A stretch of 42,940 nt of DNA, taken from positions 1 through 42,940 of IMG/VR virus record IMGVR_UViG_3300046323_000346; one strand, written 5' to 3'. The notes beneath the pieces are model-generated. The model saw only the letters and a list, made by a program, of their open reading frames with translations, was not told the origin of the DNA and ran no database searches. Every line of letters begins with the position of its first letter. Positions within the stretch are counted from its first letter, which is position 1. Below are positions 1 through 6,862 of the stretch, piece after piece. This stretch comes from a virus. The translations under genes were made by a program, and so were the position numbers.

Positions 1-1
1 A

Positions 2-748
2 TATCAAGCAGATGGAACTCAGCATAAAGACTCTGTTATGTTAGATGTGTGGGAAAACGATTTTGATTTAATACCAGAAATTGAAACATGTTTTACTAAT
101 ATTACTAACAAATATAAATCAAATATTGGAGTAAACAATAGAGTTTATGAAATTGCAAAATTTGCAGATTGTGCAGTTTATCATTCTACTGTTAAAAAGA
201 AAAGATTAACAAGTAAAAGTTTAAAAAAAGCATTAAATTTTGAAAAAGGATATGTGCCACAATGGATTTGGGAATCTGACGAATTAACTCAATGGCAATA
301 TATAAGGGGATTATTATATGCTGATGGCACAGTCGGATTACAAGAAAGTAATCAAGCACTTCAAGTATCACTATCAAACATTAATCGAGAGTTTTTAGAA
401 GAATTACAAATACTATTTAACAATCTCGGTTTAAATGCAAAGATAGCAATAATGAGAAAAGCTGGCGAAACATTGTTACCAGACGGAAATGGTGGTCATA
501 AATATTATGAAACAAAGGATTGTTGGAGATTATATTTTGGAGATAAAAATGCAGCATTAGAATTAGAAAAATACACAGGATTTTTATCACGAAAAAATAT
601 TATTATTGAAGATAGAGAATATAGGAGTAACTGTAAAAAATCGTATAAAATAAAATCTATAGAATATGTTGGTAATGAAGATGTGTATTGTACGACAGTG
701 AATTCAAATGAGCATCTTTGGATTTGTAATAGTGTTATCACATCTAAT
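2..748 (+). mobile_element. Intein with LAGLIDADG-type endonuclease, 5' end missing
   Basis: The region has intein architecture. One LAGLIDADG-like block reads G-L-L-Y-A-D-G-T at bases 308-334, and a probable first block, Y-Q-A-D-G-T, sits at the window start. The splicing end has a block F-like stretch (D-V-Y-C-T-T-V followed by E-H-L-W-I) and a block G-like end V-I-T-S-N. Cys+1 starts at base 749 and is also the likely catalytic cysteine of the host enzyme, so only precise splicing restores activity. The penultimate intein residue is Ser where His is usual. The homing endonuclease would cut intein-less nrdA alleles. The N-terminal splicing block lies outside the window. Confidence 0.9.
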
Positions 749-1648
749 TGTTCTGAAGTTTGTTTGCCAGTAAATACTGAAGAATCTTTTGTGTGTGATT
801 TAGCTTCCTTAAATGATTTGTATTATGAAGAGTGGAAAGATACAGATTGTGTAGAAGTAGTTACGTTTTTATTGGATGCTGTAATGACAGAGTTTATAAA
901 TAAGGCATCTAAGATAAAGTTCATGGAAAAGACAGTAAACTTTGCTAAGAATCATAGAGCATTAGGTATTGGCAGGTTAGGTTATCACTCTTATTTACAA
1001 TCTAAGATGATACCATTTGAATCGTTGGAAGCAAGACTACATAATGTATCAATACAAAAAACAATTCAATCACAAGCCTTAAAAGCGTCTAAAAAGTTAG
1101 CTGTAATGTTTGGTGAATGTGAATGGACAAAAGGAACAGGTAGAAGAAATACTACACTACAAGCAATTGCCCCCACAACAAGTAGTGCGTTTATTTTAGG
1201 ACAAGTAAGTCAAAGTATAGAACCTTACGATAGTAACTATTATATTAAAGATTTAGCAAAAGGAAAGTTTGTAATTAAAAATCCCTACTTACAAAACTTA
1301 TTAATTAAAAAAGGTAAAAATACCGATGAAGTATGGAATAGTATAATGAAAGAAAAGGGAAGTGTGTTACATTTAGATTTCCTTACAGATGATGAGAAGT
1401 TAGTATTTAAAACATCACGAGAGATTAGTCAAGAAGAAATAATTATACAAGCAGCACATAGGCAAAAGTATATTGACCAATCACAATCATTAAACTTATT
1501 TATTACAGCAGATACTACAGCAAAAGAAGTAAATAGATTAATGTTACTTGCACACGATATGGGAGTTAAGACTTTGTATTATCAGCATAACATTTCATCT
1601 GCTTCTGAGTTTAGTCGTAAATTTGCGCATTGTATTAGTTGTGAATAA
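2..1648 (+). CDS. nrdA: Ribonucleotide reductase class I large subunit (NrdA), 3' part, interrupted by an intein
   Basis: The frame is open from the window edge, so the 5' end is missing. About 249 intein residues are followed by a 299-residue C-terminal extein beginning C-S-E-V-C-L-P, the NrdA active-site segment (N-L-C-x-E in Escherichia coli, Cys439 and Glu441). Further NrdA marks are a phosphate-binding segment A-P-T-T-S-S, the radical-transfer pair in T-L-Y-Y-Q (E. coli Tyr730/731), and a C-terminal C-I-S-C-E tail matching the redox cysteines reduced by thioredoxin or glutaredoxin. The enzyme reduces ribonucleoside diphosphates to deoxyribonucleotides together with NrdB, which is not in the window and may lie upstream. 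Extein length after the catalytic Cys (299) is close to E. coli (about 322). The downstream neighbour is thyX, so this is a dNTP supply cluster. Identification is firm; splicing is inferred. Confidence 0.95.
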   Translation, partial: YQADGTQHKDSVMLDVWENDFDLIPEIETCFTNITNKYKSNIGVNNRVYEIAKFADCAVYHSTVKKKRLTSKSLKKALNFEKGYVPQWIWESDELTQWQYIRGLLYADGTVGLQESNQALQVSLSNINREFLEELQILFNNLGLNAKIAIMRKAGETLLPDGNGGHKYYETKDCWRLYFGDKNAALELEKYTGFLSRKNIIIEDREYRSNCKKSYKIKSIEYVGNEDVYCTTVNSNEHLWICNSVITSNCSEVCLPVNTEESFVCDLASLNDLYYEEWKDTDCVEVVTFLLDAVMTEFINKASKIKFMEKTVNFAKNHRALGIGRLGYHSYLQSKMIPFESLEARLHNVSIQKTIQSQALKASKKLAVMFGECEWTKGTGRRNTTLQAIAPTTSSAFILGQVSQSIEPYDSNYYIKDLAKGKFVIKNPYLQNLLIKKGKNTDEVWNSIMKEKGSVLHLDFLTDDEKLVFKTSREISQEEIIIQAAHRQKYIDQSQSLNLFITADTTAKEVNRLMLLAHDMGVKTLYYQHNISSASEFSRKFAHCISCE

Positions 1649-1691
1649 AATTAATGTTACACATTACAAAACAAAAATAAACTATCTAGTC

Positions 1692-1723
1692 TTTGCATTT
1701 GTTGTGTGTAGAGACTATATTTG
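1692..1723 (+). promoter_or_regulatory. Bacteroidota-type sigma-70 promoter for thyX
   Basis: TTTG at 1692-1695, a 20-base spacer, then TATATTTG at 1716-1723, matching the Bacteroidota consensus TTTG (-33) and TAnnTTTG (-7). It sits in the only gap between nrdA and thyX, 26 bases before the ATG. A six-base inverted repeat, TAGTCT and AGACTA, flanks the spacer and could be an operator. No Shine-Dalgarno site follows. Confidence 0.8.
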
Positions 1724-1749
1724 TATTTTAAATTAAACAGTAAAGAATT

Positions 1750-2394
1750 ATGGTAGAATTATTAGAAGTCTTTGGGGATGATATTATGGTGGTTAATGCG
1801 GCTCGTGTCTCGTATAATAAAGAATCATCAAATTATACCGAAGAACAAAATGCAAAATTGATTAAGTATTTAGTAGAACACAAGCATACATCTGTTTTTA
1901 GACATCCACAATTACAATTTAGAATTACTTGCCCTATTTATGTAGAAAGGCAATTATTTAAACATCAAGTAGGAATGTCAGCTAACAGCATTAGTGGTAG
2001 ATATGTAGATTTTAGTGATACTTATACTACAATTAAAGAGTGGAGAAAACAATCTAAATCATCTAAACAAGGGAGCGAAGGATTAGTTGAAAATCAAGAA
2101 TTATGTTCTATTGTAGAATCGCAGGTATTAGAAGTTTGCAAACTAGCTTATAATAGTTTAATTGATTTAGGCGTTAGTAAAGAACAAAGTCGAACAATAC
2201 TCCCTTTAAATCTTAATACAACATTTATTTGGACAGGCTCGTTACTTTCATTTTTACATTTATTTAATCTTCGTTTAAAACCAGATGCTCAAGCTGAAAC
2301 TCAAGAAGTAGCAAAAGAAATGTTACAGCAAATTAAAAACATAGAAGGTAATCCCTTTAAGCATACGTTAAAAGCATTTTTTCCAAATGACTAA
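1750..2394 (+). CDS. thyX: Flavin-dependent thymidylate synthase ThyX
   Basis: The 214-residue length is normal for ThyX. It methylates dUMP to dTMP with FAD, NADPH and methylene-tetrahydrofolate. The signature region is F-K-H-Q-V-G-M-S-A-N-S-I-S-G-R-Y at residues 70-85, the phage-type form of the RHRxxxxxS motif (often KHQxGxxxNExSRRY). The Glu usually next to Asn is Ser here. The C-terminal dUMP-binding part is conserved: S-R-T-I-L-P-L-N, W-T-G-S-L-x-S-F-L-H, L-R-L-K-P-D-A-Q-A-E. The ATG follows its own promoter and the 3' end overlaps the nuclease gene by 8 bases. With nrdA it supports DNA synthesis in a phage of very high A+T content. Family is firm; activity given the altered motif is probable. 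Confidence 0.93.
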   Translation: MVELLEVFGDDIMVVNAARVSYNKESSNYTEEQNAKLIKYLVEHKHTSVFRHPQLQFRITCPIYVERQLFKHQVGMSANSISGRYVDFSDTYTTIKEWRKQSKSSKQGSEGLVENQELCSIVESQVLEVCKLAYNSLIDLGVSKEQSRTILPLNLNTTFIWTGSLLSFLHLFNLRLKPDAQAETQEVAKEMLQQIKNIEGNPFKHTLKAFFPND

Positions 2395-3175
2395 AAAAGA
2401 AAGAAATAAAGTAAGAGATTACTTACTTGATGTATTTAAAGATTTAGAGTTTAACGAAGAACTACATAGATATACATTAAAATCTAAACCCGATTATCGT
2501 TTTAAATTATCTTGTAGTAAAATAGCTGAACTTTGTAAAGAACCTTTTAATAAACCTTATTGGTTAGAAAAAAAATCAAAAGAATTAGGAGTTACAGAGG
2601 AAGATTTAGAAAAGCAATGGGATGAGAAAAGAGATAAGAGTGTAATACGTGGTTCAGCAATTCACAAAGTCTTTGAAGATGAATCAAAAGATAAATACAG
2701 AAAAGTAGATGGAGAATTAGTACCAGTTTCTACAATTATAAAAGTTGAGAGGGAATTAATAAAACTTGGTTTACGAGTTATAGTTTCAGAACTTATAATG
2801 TATGATGAAGAACTTGGGTTATGTGGTGCTGGTGATAGGCTTTGTTATAATGTTAATACTGGTGGTTATTGGCTTGTAGATTGGAAAACAAATAGACACA
2901 AAGCACTTAAAAAAGTTGAAACTTATACTTGTAAGCATACAGGTAAAGAAAGAGTTTCTAACTTTAAATTTTTTGCACCATTTGAACATTTACAAAAAAA
3001 CAAATACTATGAGTATTGTATGCAGCAATCTGGGTATAAATTACTGATAGAAAGAAATACAAACATTAAAATTGAGGGTATACTATTAGTACAAATTTCA
3101 GATATACTTTATCCAGAAGGGTATAAGATAATTCCATGTGATATATTAGATTTAACACCATTGCTAAATAAGTAG
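2387..3175 (+). CDS. PD-(D/E)XK nuclease of the RecB/Cas4-like type
   Basis: 262 residues. The nuclease core is visible in order: R-G-S-A-I-H with His93; Glu135; G-A-G-D with Asp150; L-V-D-W-K-T with Asp165 and Lys167; and a Q/Y-type helix, K-Y-Y-E-Y-C-M-Q-Q, around residues 206-214. This matches the His, Glu, Asp, DxK and Q arrangement of RecB-family single-strand exonucleases. No helicase or iron-sulfur cysteine cluster is evident, so it is probably a stand-alone exonuclease for phage recombination, replication or host DNA breakdown. It overlaps thyX by 8 bases and is probably translationally coupled. Fold is confident; substrate is unknown. Confidence 0.82.
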   Translation: MTKKERNKVRDYLLDVFKDLEFNEELHRYTLKSKPDYRFKLSCSKIAELCKEPFNKPYWLEKKSKELGVTEEDLEKQWDEKRDKSVIRGSAIHKVFEDESKDKYRKVDGELVPVSTIIKVERELIKLGLRVIVSELIMYDEELGLCGAGDRLCYNVNTGGYWLVDWKTNRHKALKKVETYTCKHTGKERVSNFKFFAPFEHLQKNKYYEYCMQQSGYKLLIERNTNIKIEGILLVQISDILYPEGYKIIPCDILDLTPLLNK

Positions 3176-3193
3176 TATTATTGTAAACAATAA
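3176..3193 (+). promoter_or_regulatory. Conserved leader element, copy 1 (GTAAACAATAA)
   Basis: TATTATTGTAAACAATAA begins directly after the stop codon of the nuclease gene. The 11-base core GTAAACAATAA recurs exactly at 12235-12245 and 18010-18020, each time just after a stop codon or in a leader. Its role is unknown: a phage-specific promoter, a translation leader or a processing site are all possible. Confidence 0.45.
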
Positions 3194-3228
3194 ATCAATT
3201 TTACAATTTACAAAAATTAAAAAGACAA

Positions 3229-3477
3229 ATGGAAAAGGAAAAAGAAGAAGGTAAGTTTTTATTCTCAGCAGGAGACATAGTAAGGATAAAAGGATTAGAT
3301 GAAACACCACATTTAAGAATCATAGGATTTAAAAAAGAAAGTGATAACCCTAAATTCCCAAAGATTAAAGCTGTGTGTTTATATTTTAATAAAGAAAATA
3401 CAATCAAACAAGCTGTGCTGTCGTTCAAAGATTTAGAATTAATTTACAGAGAAACATCTGAACTTATAGGGTTTTAA
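3229..3477 (+). CDS. Small protein of unknown function, possibly SH3-like
   Basis: 82 residues. The central part, F-x-x-G-D-I-V-R-I-K-G followed by a short beta-rich stretch and L-R-I-I-G-F, looks like small SH3-like or YodC-like folds that begin with a G-D-x-V-x-L-K turn. The N-terminus is a short charged run. The ATG follows an A-rich leader (AAAAAGACAA) without Shine-Dalgarno. It lies downstream of leader element copy 1 and upstream of a promoter and terminator pair, so it may end the transcription unit that starts before thyX. The family assignment is a weak resemblance only. Confidence 0.6.
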   Translation: MEKEKEEGKFLFSAGDIVRIKGLDETPHLRIIGFKKESDNPKFPKIKAVCLYFNKENTIKQAVLSFKDLELIYRETSELIGF

Positions 3478-3496
3478 GTAAACTTAAAAACAATAG

Positions 3497-3528
3497 TTTG
3501 GAAATACAAAAAATTAGTTTTACCTTTG
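3497..3528 (+). promoter_or_regulatory. Bacteroidota-type promoter overlapping a terminator
   Basis: TTTG at 3497-3500, a 20-base spacer, then TACCTTTG at 3521-3528, a full match to TTTG/TAnnTTTG. Transcription would start near 3532-3535, inside the left arm of the hairpin at 3528-3553. It would serve the small-gene cluster that leads into the packaging genes. Confidence 0.78.
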
Positions 3529-3566
3529 CCTCTAATTATAAAAGATTAGGGGCATTTTTATTTTTA
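3528..3566 (+). terminator. Rho-independent terminator embedded in a promoter
   Basis: Left arm GCCTCTAAT (3528-3536) pairs with ATTAGGGGC (3545-3553), nine pairs with one G-T wobble and an eight-base loop, followed by ATTTTTATTTTTAT. It would stop transcripts from the thyX operon. A transcript from the overlapping promoter would lack most of the left arm and escape. Confidence 0.78.
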
Positions 3567-3570
3567 TACT

Positions 3571-3672
3571 ATGCTTACACTTAAAATTACAATGACTACT
3601 ATTGCAGTATTTGTTATTACAATATTAATAATTGGATTTGTAAAAGAGATAATAAAAAATGAAATCAAGTAA
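3571..3672 (+). CDS. 33-residue single-span membrane peptide
   Basis: ATG at 3571 and TAA at 3670-3672, a reading frame below the usual length cut-off. The peptide starts M-L-T-L-K-I-T-M, has one hydrophobic span (I-A-V-F-V-I-T-I-L-I-I-G-F-V, residues 11-24) and a lysine-containing tail. It sits just after the promoter and terminator pair and five bases before the next gene, so it would be the first gene of that unit. The role is unknown; a lysis accessory or membrane regulator is possible. The hydrophobic pattern makes it likelier than chance. Confidence 0.5.
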   Translation: MLTLKITMTTIAVFVITILIIGFVKEIIKNEIK

Positions 3673-3677
3673 ATCTT

Positions 3678-4214
3678 ATGTTTGGATTATTTAAGAAAAA
3701 GAAAAAAGAATTGTCTGATGAGGAATTAAATTTACAAATACAGGCATTAGAAAAAGAGATTGAAGAGTTAGATAATACAGCAAGTATTCCCACAGATTCT
3801 TTTGGAGAAATGCTTAGTTCTGTATATCAACTAATGGATAAAGATAAATATAAAAATGGAGGCAAAACAAAAATACCAGTAAATCCAATAGCACAAGGAG
3901 ACCCTTACAGAAATTCACACTTATTAGCAAATGCTTATGGTAAAGTAAGTAATAAAATCGGTGAAGTTAAAGTTGGATTGACTATTTTTGTAGATACAGA
4001 GTATGTTTCAATTATAGAATTAATAAAAATAACAGATAAAGAACTGTGTTTTAGAATGACTCCAAAATCTTCATTATCTGAAAAAATAGCAAATGTAATA
4101 CGAAAAACGCCATTAAGTATTGGAAAGACTGTAGATTTAGCGAATTTAAAATATTTAAAAGACGATTTTGATAAAAGTGTACAATCAGCAATAAAAGCAA
4201 ATGAAATTAGATAA
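3678..4214 (+). CDS. Protein of unknown function with basic N-terminus and helical segment
   Basis: 178 residues. It begins M-F-G-L-F-K-K-K-K-K-E-L-S, followed by an acidic helical stretch (residues 14-36), then a mixed alpha/beta part with I-G-E-V-K-V-G-L-T-I-F-V-D. The hydrophobic-then-lysine start could mediate membrane or nucleic-acid contact, but no family is recognised. The 3' end overlaps the next gene by 14 bases, indicating translational coupling. It is in the cluster between the internal promoter and the terminase. Confidence 0.75.
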   Translation: MFGLFKKKKKELSDEELNLQIQALEKEIEELDNTASIPTDSFGEMLSSVYQLMDKDKYKNGGKTKIPVNPIAQGDPYRNSHLLANAYGKVSNKIGEVKVGLTIFVDTEYVSIIELIKITDKELCFRMTPKSSLSEKIANVIRKTPLSIGKTVDLANLKYLKDDFDKSVQSAIKANEIR

Positions 4215-4728
4215 TATTAAAAAGATAGTCAATAAACTTCCAGACATTGCATTAGGACACACTTTGGAGTTGTTGAATATAAATAGTAGTCTTGAAGAAA
4301 CAAGGCGTACAGTGTGCTTAAAATGCAAATTACACACACAGTCTGGAATGGGTGAGATATGTACCACACAAGTATTTCAACATACAGATAATAATGGTGA
4401 AGTGATTTCAGAAGATACATTAGAGCAACCTATAAATTCAAATGAATATAATGTTGTATCAAATGAAGAAGATGGGAACTTTATTTCCACACATAAAGTT
4501 ACAGAAAAACAATACCGAAGTGGTTGTGGTTGTAGATTAGCTGCAAAACGTAGAGGTGCTTATATGGAATGTCCTCTTAGAAAATGGAAAGAAATTGATT
4601 CAGTTAAGTTAAAAATTGATACAACTAATTTAGAGATTGCGCAAGAGGAAATAGATAGAGAAGTAAAAGAGATTGGAATAGTAAGATTTGCTAAGAAGTA
4701 TAACTTAGCTTTAATAATGAAAGATTAA
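4201..4728 (+). CDS. Putative zinc-binding protein with Cys motifs
   Basis: 175 residues. Cys39-x2-Cys42 and Cys54 are followed, after a low-complexity acidic linker, by S-G-C-G-C-R-L with Cys109 and Cys111, and C-P-L-R-K-W with Cys124. This spacing, ending in C-P-L-x-K-W, looks like a small metal-binding phage family, with the linker inserted between the cysteine clusters. No enzyme motif is visible. It overlaps the upstream gene by 14 bases and is followed by a 26-base gap before the phosphoesterase gene. Metal binding is an inference from the cysteines. Confidence 0.7.
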   Translation: MKLDNIKKIVNKLPDIALGHTLELLNINSSLEETRRTVCLKCKLHTQSGMGEICTTQVFQHTDNNGEVISEDTLEQPINSNEYNVVSNEEDGNFISTHKVTEKQYRSGCGCRLAAKRRGAYMECPLRKWKEIDSVKLKIDTTNLEIAQEEIDREVKEIGIVRFAKKYNLALIMKD

Positions 4729-4754
4729 AAGTTTAATTTAAAAGTAAAAAGATT

Positions 4755-5717
4755 ATGAGTAAGTACAAGTTTTTATTTGGAGACATTAGAGAATTAAATG
4801 AAAAGGGATTAACAAAAACAGAGATTGCAAGAGAGTTAATAGTAAAGTTTAAATTAGACGAAAATTACCCAGAAGTACAAACAGATAGTTGGAGAAAATT
4901 TGTAAGTAAATATTTAGTAAGGCTTGAATTAAATGCTTATAAATATGAATTTGATGAATTAGAAACAACTACAACAACTAAGTTAGCAGAACAATTTGTT
5001 GAAGATACAGTAATAAAACCAACGGTTGCTTATACAGATACAGTTTATGCTCCAAACATTGTAAATAAAAATAATCCTAAAAACGTACTTGTAATACCAG
5101 ATTTACATTTACCCTACGAAACTGCTGATGCTTTATCGTTTTGTAAGTATATTAAATCTGAATTTAATTGTGGTAAAGTGATTTTAATTGGTGATGAAAT
5201 AGATGGGCAGGCAATATCTTACCACGAATCAGACCCAGATTTAGCAAGTGCTGGCGATGAATTAAAATTAGCCAAAAAGAAATTGCAAGAGTGGTATAAA
5301 GAGTTTCCAGATGTAACAGTAACTTACGGTAATCATAGCTCTTTAATTATGCGTAAACTTCGTTCTGTTGGACTTCCTTCATTTGTAGCTAAAAGCTATA
5401 ACGAAATATTTGGAACTCACAAATGGAACTATACAGATGAATATGAGTACAATGGAACATTATACACACATGGTACAGGATTATCAGCACAGACAGTAGA
5501 AAAGAAAGTAATGTATTCTGGCAGGTCAGTAGTTCATGGACACTTACACACACTAAGTAGAATACAATGGTTTACACAAAGATTATTTACAATGAGTGTA
5601 GGCTGTTTAATAGATACAAAATCAAAAGCATTTGCTTATGCCAAAGATAATCCTAAACCAGTTATACATTCAGTAGGTGTTGTGATAGATAAACTTCCAA
5701 TTTTAATAACAAAATAA
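4755..5717 (+). CDS. Calcineurin-like metallophosphoesterase with N-terminal helix-turn-helix-like part
   Basis: 320 residues. The five metallophosphoesterase blocks are present: D116-L-H118, G-D-E-I-D (146-150), G-N-H (192-194), H239 in Y-T-H-G, and H-G-H-L-H (261-265). They bind a two-metal centre and hydrolyse phosphodiester or phosphomonoester bonds. Residues 8-60 form a separate helical part with G-L-T-K-T-E-I-A-R-E-L, which resembles a helix-turn-helix. The catalytic domain starts near residue 108. It lies two bases before the next gene, in the cluster leading to the terminase. Nucleic-acid processing is plausible; the substrate cannot be read from sequence. Confidence 0.87.
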   Translation: MSKYKFLFGDIRELNEKGLTKTEIARELIVKFKLDENYPEVQTDSWRKFVSKYLVRLELNAYKYEFDELETTTTTKLAEQFVEDTVIKPTVAYTDTVYAPNIVNKNNPKNVLVIPDLHLPYETADALSFCKYIKSEFNCGKVILIGDEIDGQAISYHESDPDLASAGDELKLAKKKLQEWYKEFPDVTVTYGNHSSLIMRKLRSVGLPSFVAKSYNEIFGTHKWNYTDEYEYNGTLYTHGTGLSAQTVEKKVMYSGRSVVHGHLHTLSRIQWFTQRLFTMSVGCLIDTKSKAFAYAKDNPKPVIHSVGVVIDKLPILITK

Positions 5718-5719
5718 CA

Positions 5720-6064
5720 ATGAAATATATAGAAACTAAAATCCTTTGCTATACAAAAGCGTATGCTGAATATGCTAAAAATTTAGATAAGCTGTACCAA
5801 GAAGAAGAACTTGATATGGAATCAGCTAAAAACATGGGGTACACATACAAAAAGAATAAGCAACTACAAGAAGACATAGAGATAGCAGAAGGTTGTTTAG
5901 AGAAAGCACAAGAGTTTAAAGATGGTTTGTTGTTTTTTGATGTTCCTCCATTGAGTGTTTGTCAAGGAGATGAGATAGATAAATTGATTGTAGAAGTTGG
6001 GGGAACAAGGGCTGTAATAAATGAAACCTTAGAAAGTTTTAAAGAAAAAATAAAAAACTTATAA
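5720..6064 (+). CDS. Small acidic helical protein of unknown function
   Basis: 114 residues, largely helical with likely coiled coil: Y-A-K-N-L-D-K-L-Y-Q-E-E-E-L and L-Q-E-D-I-E-I-A-E-G-C-L-E-K-A-Q-E. A short middle part has F-F-D-V-P-P-L-S-V-C-Q-G-D. It starts two bases after the phosphoesterase stop and ends seven bases before the next gene, so it is in the same operon. No family recognised. Position before the terminase would fit an accessory packaging protein, but nothing in the sequence proves it. Confidence 0.72.
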   Translation: MKYIETKILCYTKAYAEYAKNLDKLYQEEELDMESAKNMGYTYKKNKQLQEDIEIAEGCLEKAQEFKDGLLFFDVPPLSVCQGDEIDKLIVEVGGTRAVINETLESFKEKIKNL

Positions 6065-6071
6065 GTATAGA

Positions 6072-6632
6072 ATGAAACTATTAGCATACGAAAATTTCAA
6101 AATAACTTTTGATGACCCAGTAAAATTTCTTTCAGTCAAAGAATTTAGAGATATTTGGGAAGATGATAAGACAAAGAATAAAGAGAAAGCGTTTAAGTAT
6201 TATTTATATCTTTATTTATTGTTAGATTTACAAAGTCCTTATGCTGACTTCTCAGATAAAGATAAAGAAGAATCTGCTTTAAAGAGTGCTGAATTAACAA
6301 ATAAAGATTTAGAAAATAATTTGTTAAAATTAGCAAAAGCAGAATATGAAAAAATAGTAAATTCAAATAGGATTATTCGCTATATAAAATCTACTTGGAA
6401 ATTGTTAGATTCTTTATCTGAATATTGTGAAACTGTAAACTTTACAACAATTATAGAAAGAGGAGCAAATGCTGGAAGATTAGTTAATTCTGTAAAGGAA
6501 GGTAGGGATACAGTAAAACAAATGGAAGAACTTATTATTAAAGCACAAAATTTGAGAAAGATATTTAAAGAAGAAATGAAATCAGAAGGAGACATTCGGG
6601 GAGACCAAGAAGACGGATATTTTAATAATTAA
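6072..6632 (+). CDS. Helical protein of unknown function upstream of the terminase, small-terminase candidate
   Basis: 186 residues, almost all helical, with many Lys and Glu. The N-terminal part has F-K-I-T-F-D-D-P-V-K-F-L-S-V-K-E-F-R-D-I-W; the middle has Y-L-Y-L-Y-L-L-L-D-L-Q-S-P-Y-A-D; the C-terminus is amphipathic and ends in an acidic tail. In tailed phages the gene before the large subunit is often the small terminase. A small membrane gene lies between here, and no DNA-binding motif is clear, so this role is only a positional guess. Confidence 0.7.
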   Translation: MKLLAYENFKITFDDPVKFLSVKEFRDIWEDDKTKNKEKAFKYYLYLYLLLDLQSPYADFSDKDKEESALKSAELTNKDLENNLLKLAKAEYEKIVNSNRIIRYIKSTWKLLDSLSEYCETVNFTTIIERGANAGRLVNSVKEGRDTVKQMEELIIKAQNLRKIFKEEMKSEGDIRGDQEDGYFNN

Positions 6633-6646
6633 AAACCCATACTTAA

Positions 6647-6862
6647 ATGAGAATAGATTGGTTTAAAGTATTTTTTGTGTTAGTGGTTGGTTTTTTATTT
6701 GCAATAGTTGAATGTTCTTATTTATTATTTTGGTTTAGGTATAATCCTGTGGTTAATAGTAATACAATATTAGGAACAGTTTGGGCAATACTAACATTTA
6801 CAAATGCTTTTTTATTTTACAGAATAATTAGTGTTATAGAGAGTAAGTTTAAATTAAATTGA
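6647..6862 (+). CDS. Two-helix membrane protein, holin candidate
   Basis: 71 residues with two hydrophobic spans (about residues 7-30 and 41-62) joined by a short polar loop, R-Y-N-P-V-V-N-S-N. The C-terminus is charged. Size and topology match class II holins, but no endolysin is next to it, so a different membrane role is possible. Its TGA stop overlaps the TTG start of the terminase (TTGA), so the two are translationally coupled. Confidence 0.65.
   Translation: MRIDWFKVFFVLVVGFLFAIVECSYLLFWFRYNPVVNSNTILGTVWAILTFTNAFLFYRIISVIESKFKLN

Noticed and set aside
1548-1736. 62-residue plus-strand frame at the end of nrdA
   Set aside because: Out of frame with the NrdA extein and running into the thyX promoter; no sign of selection.
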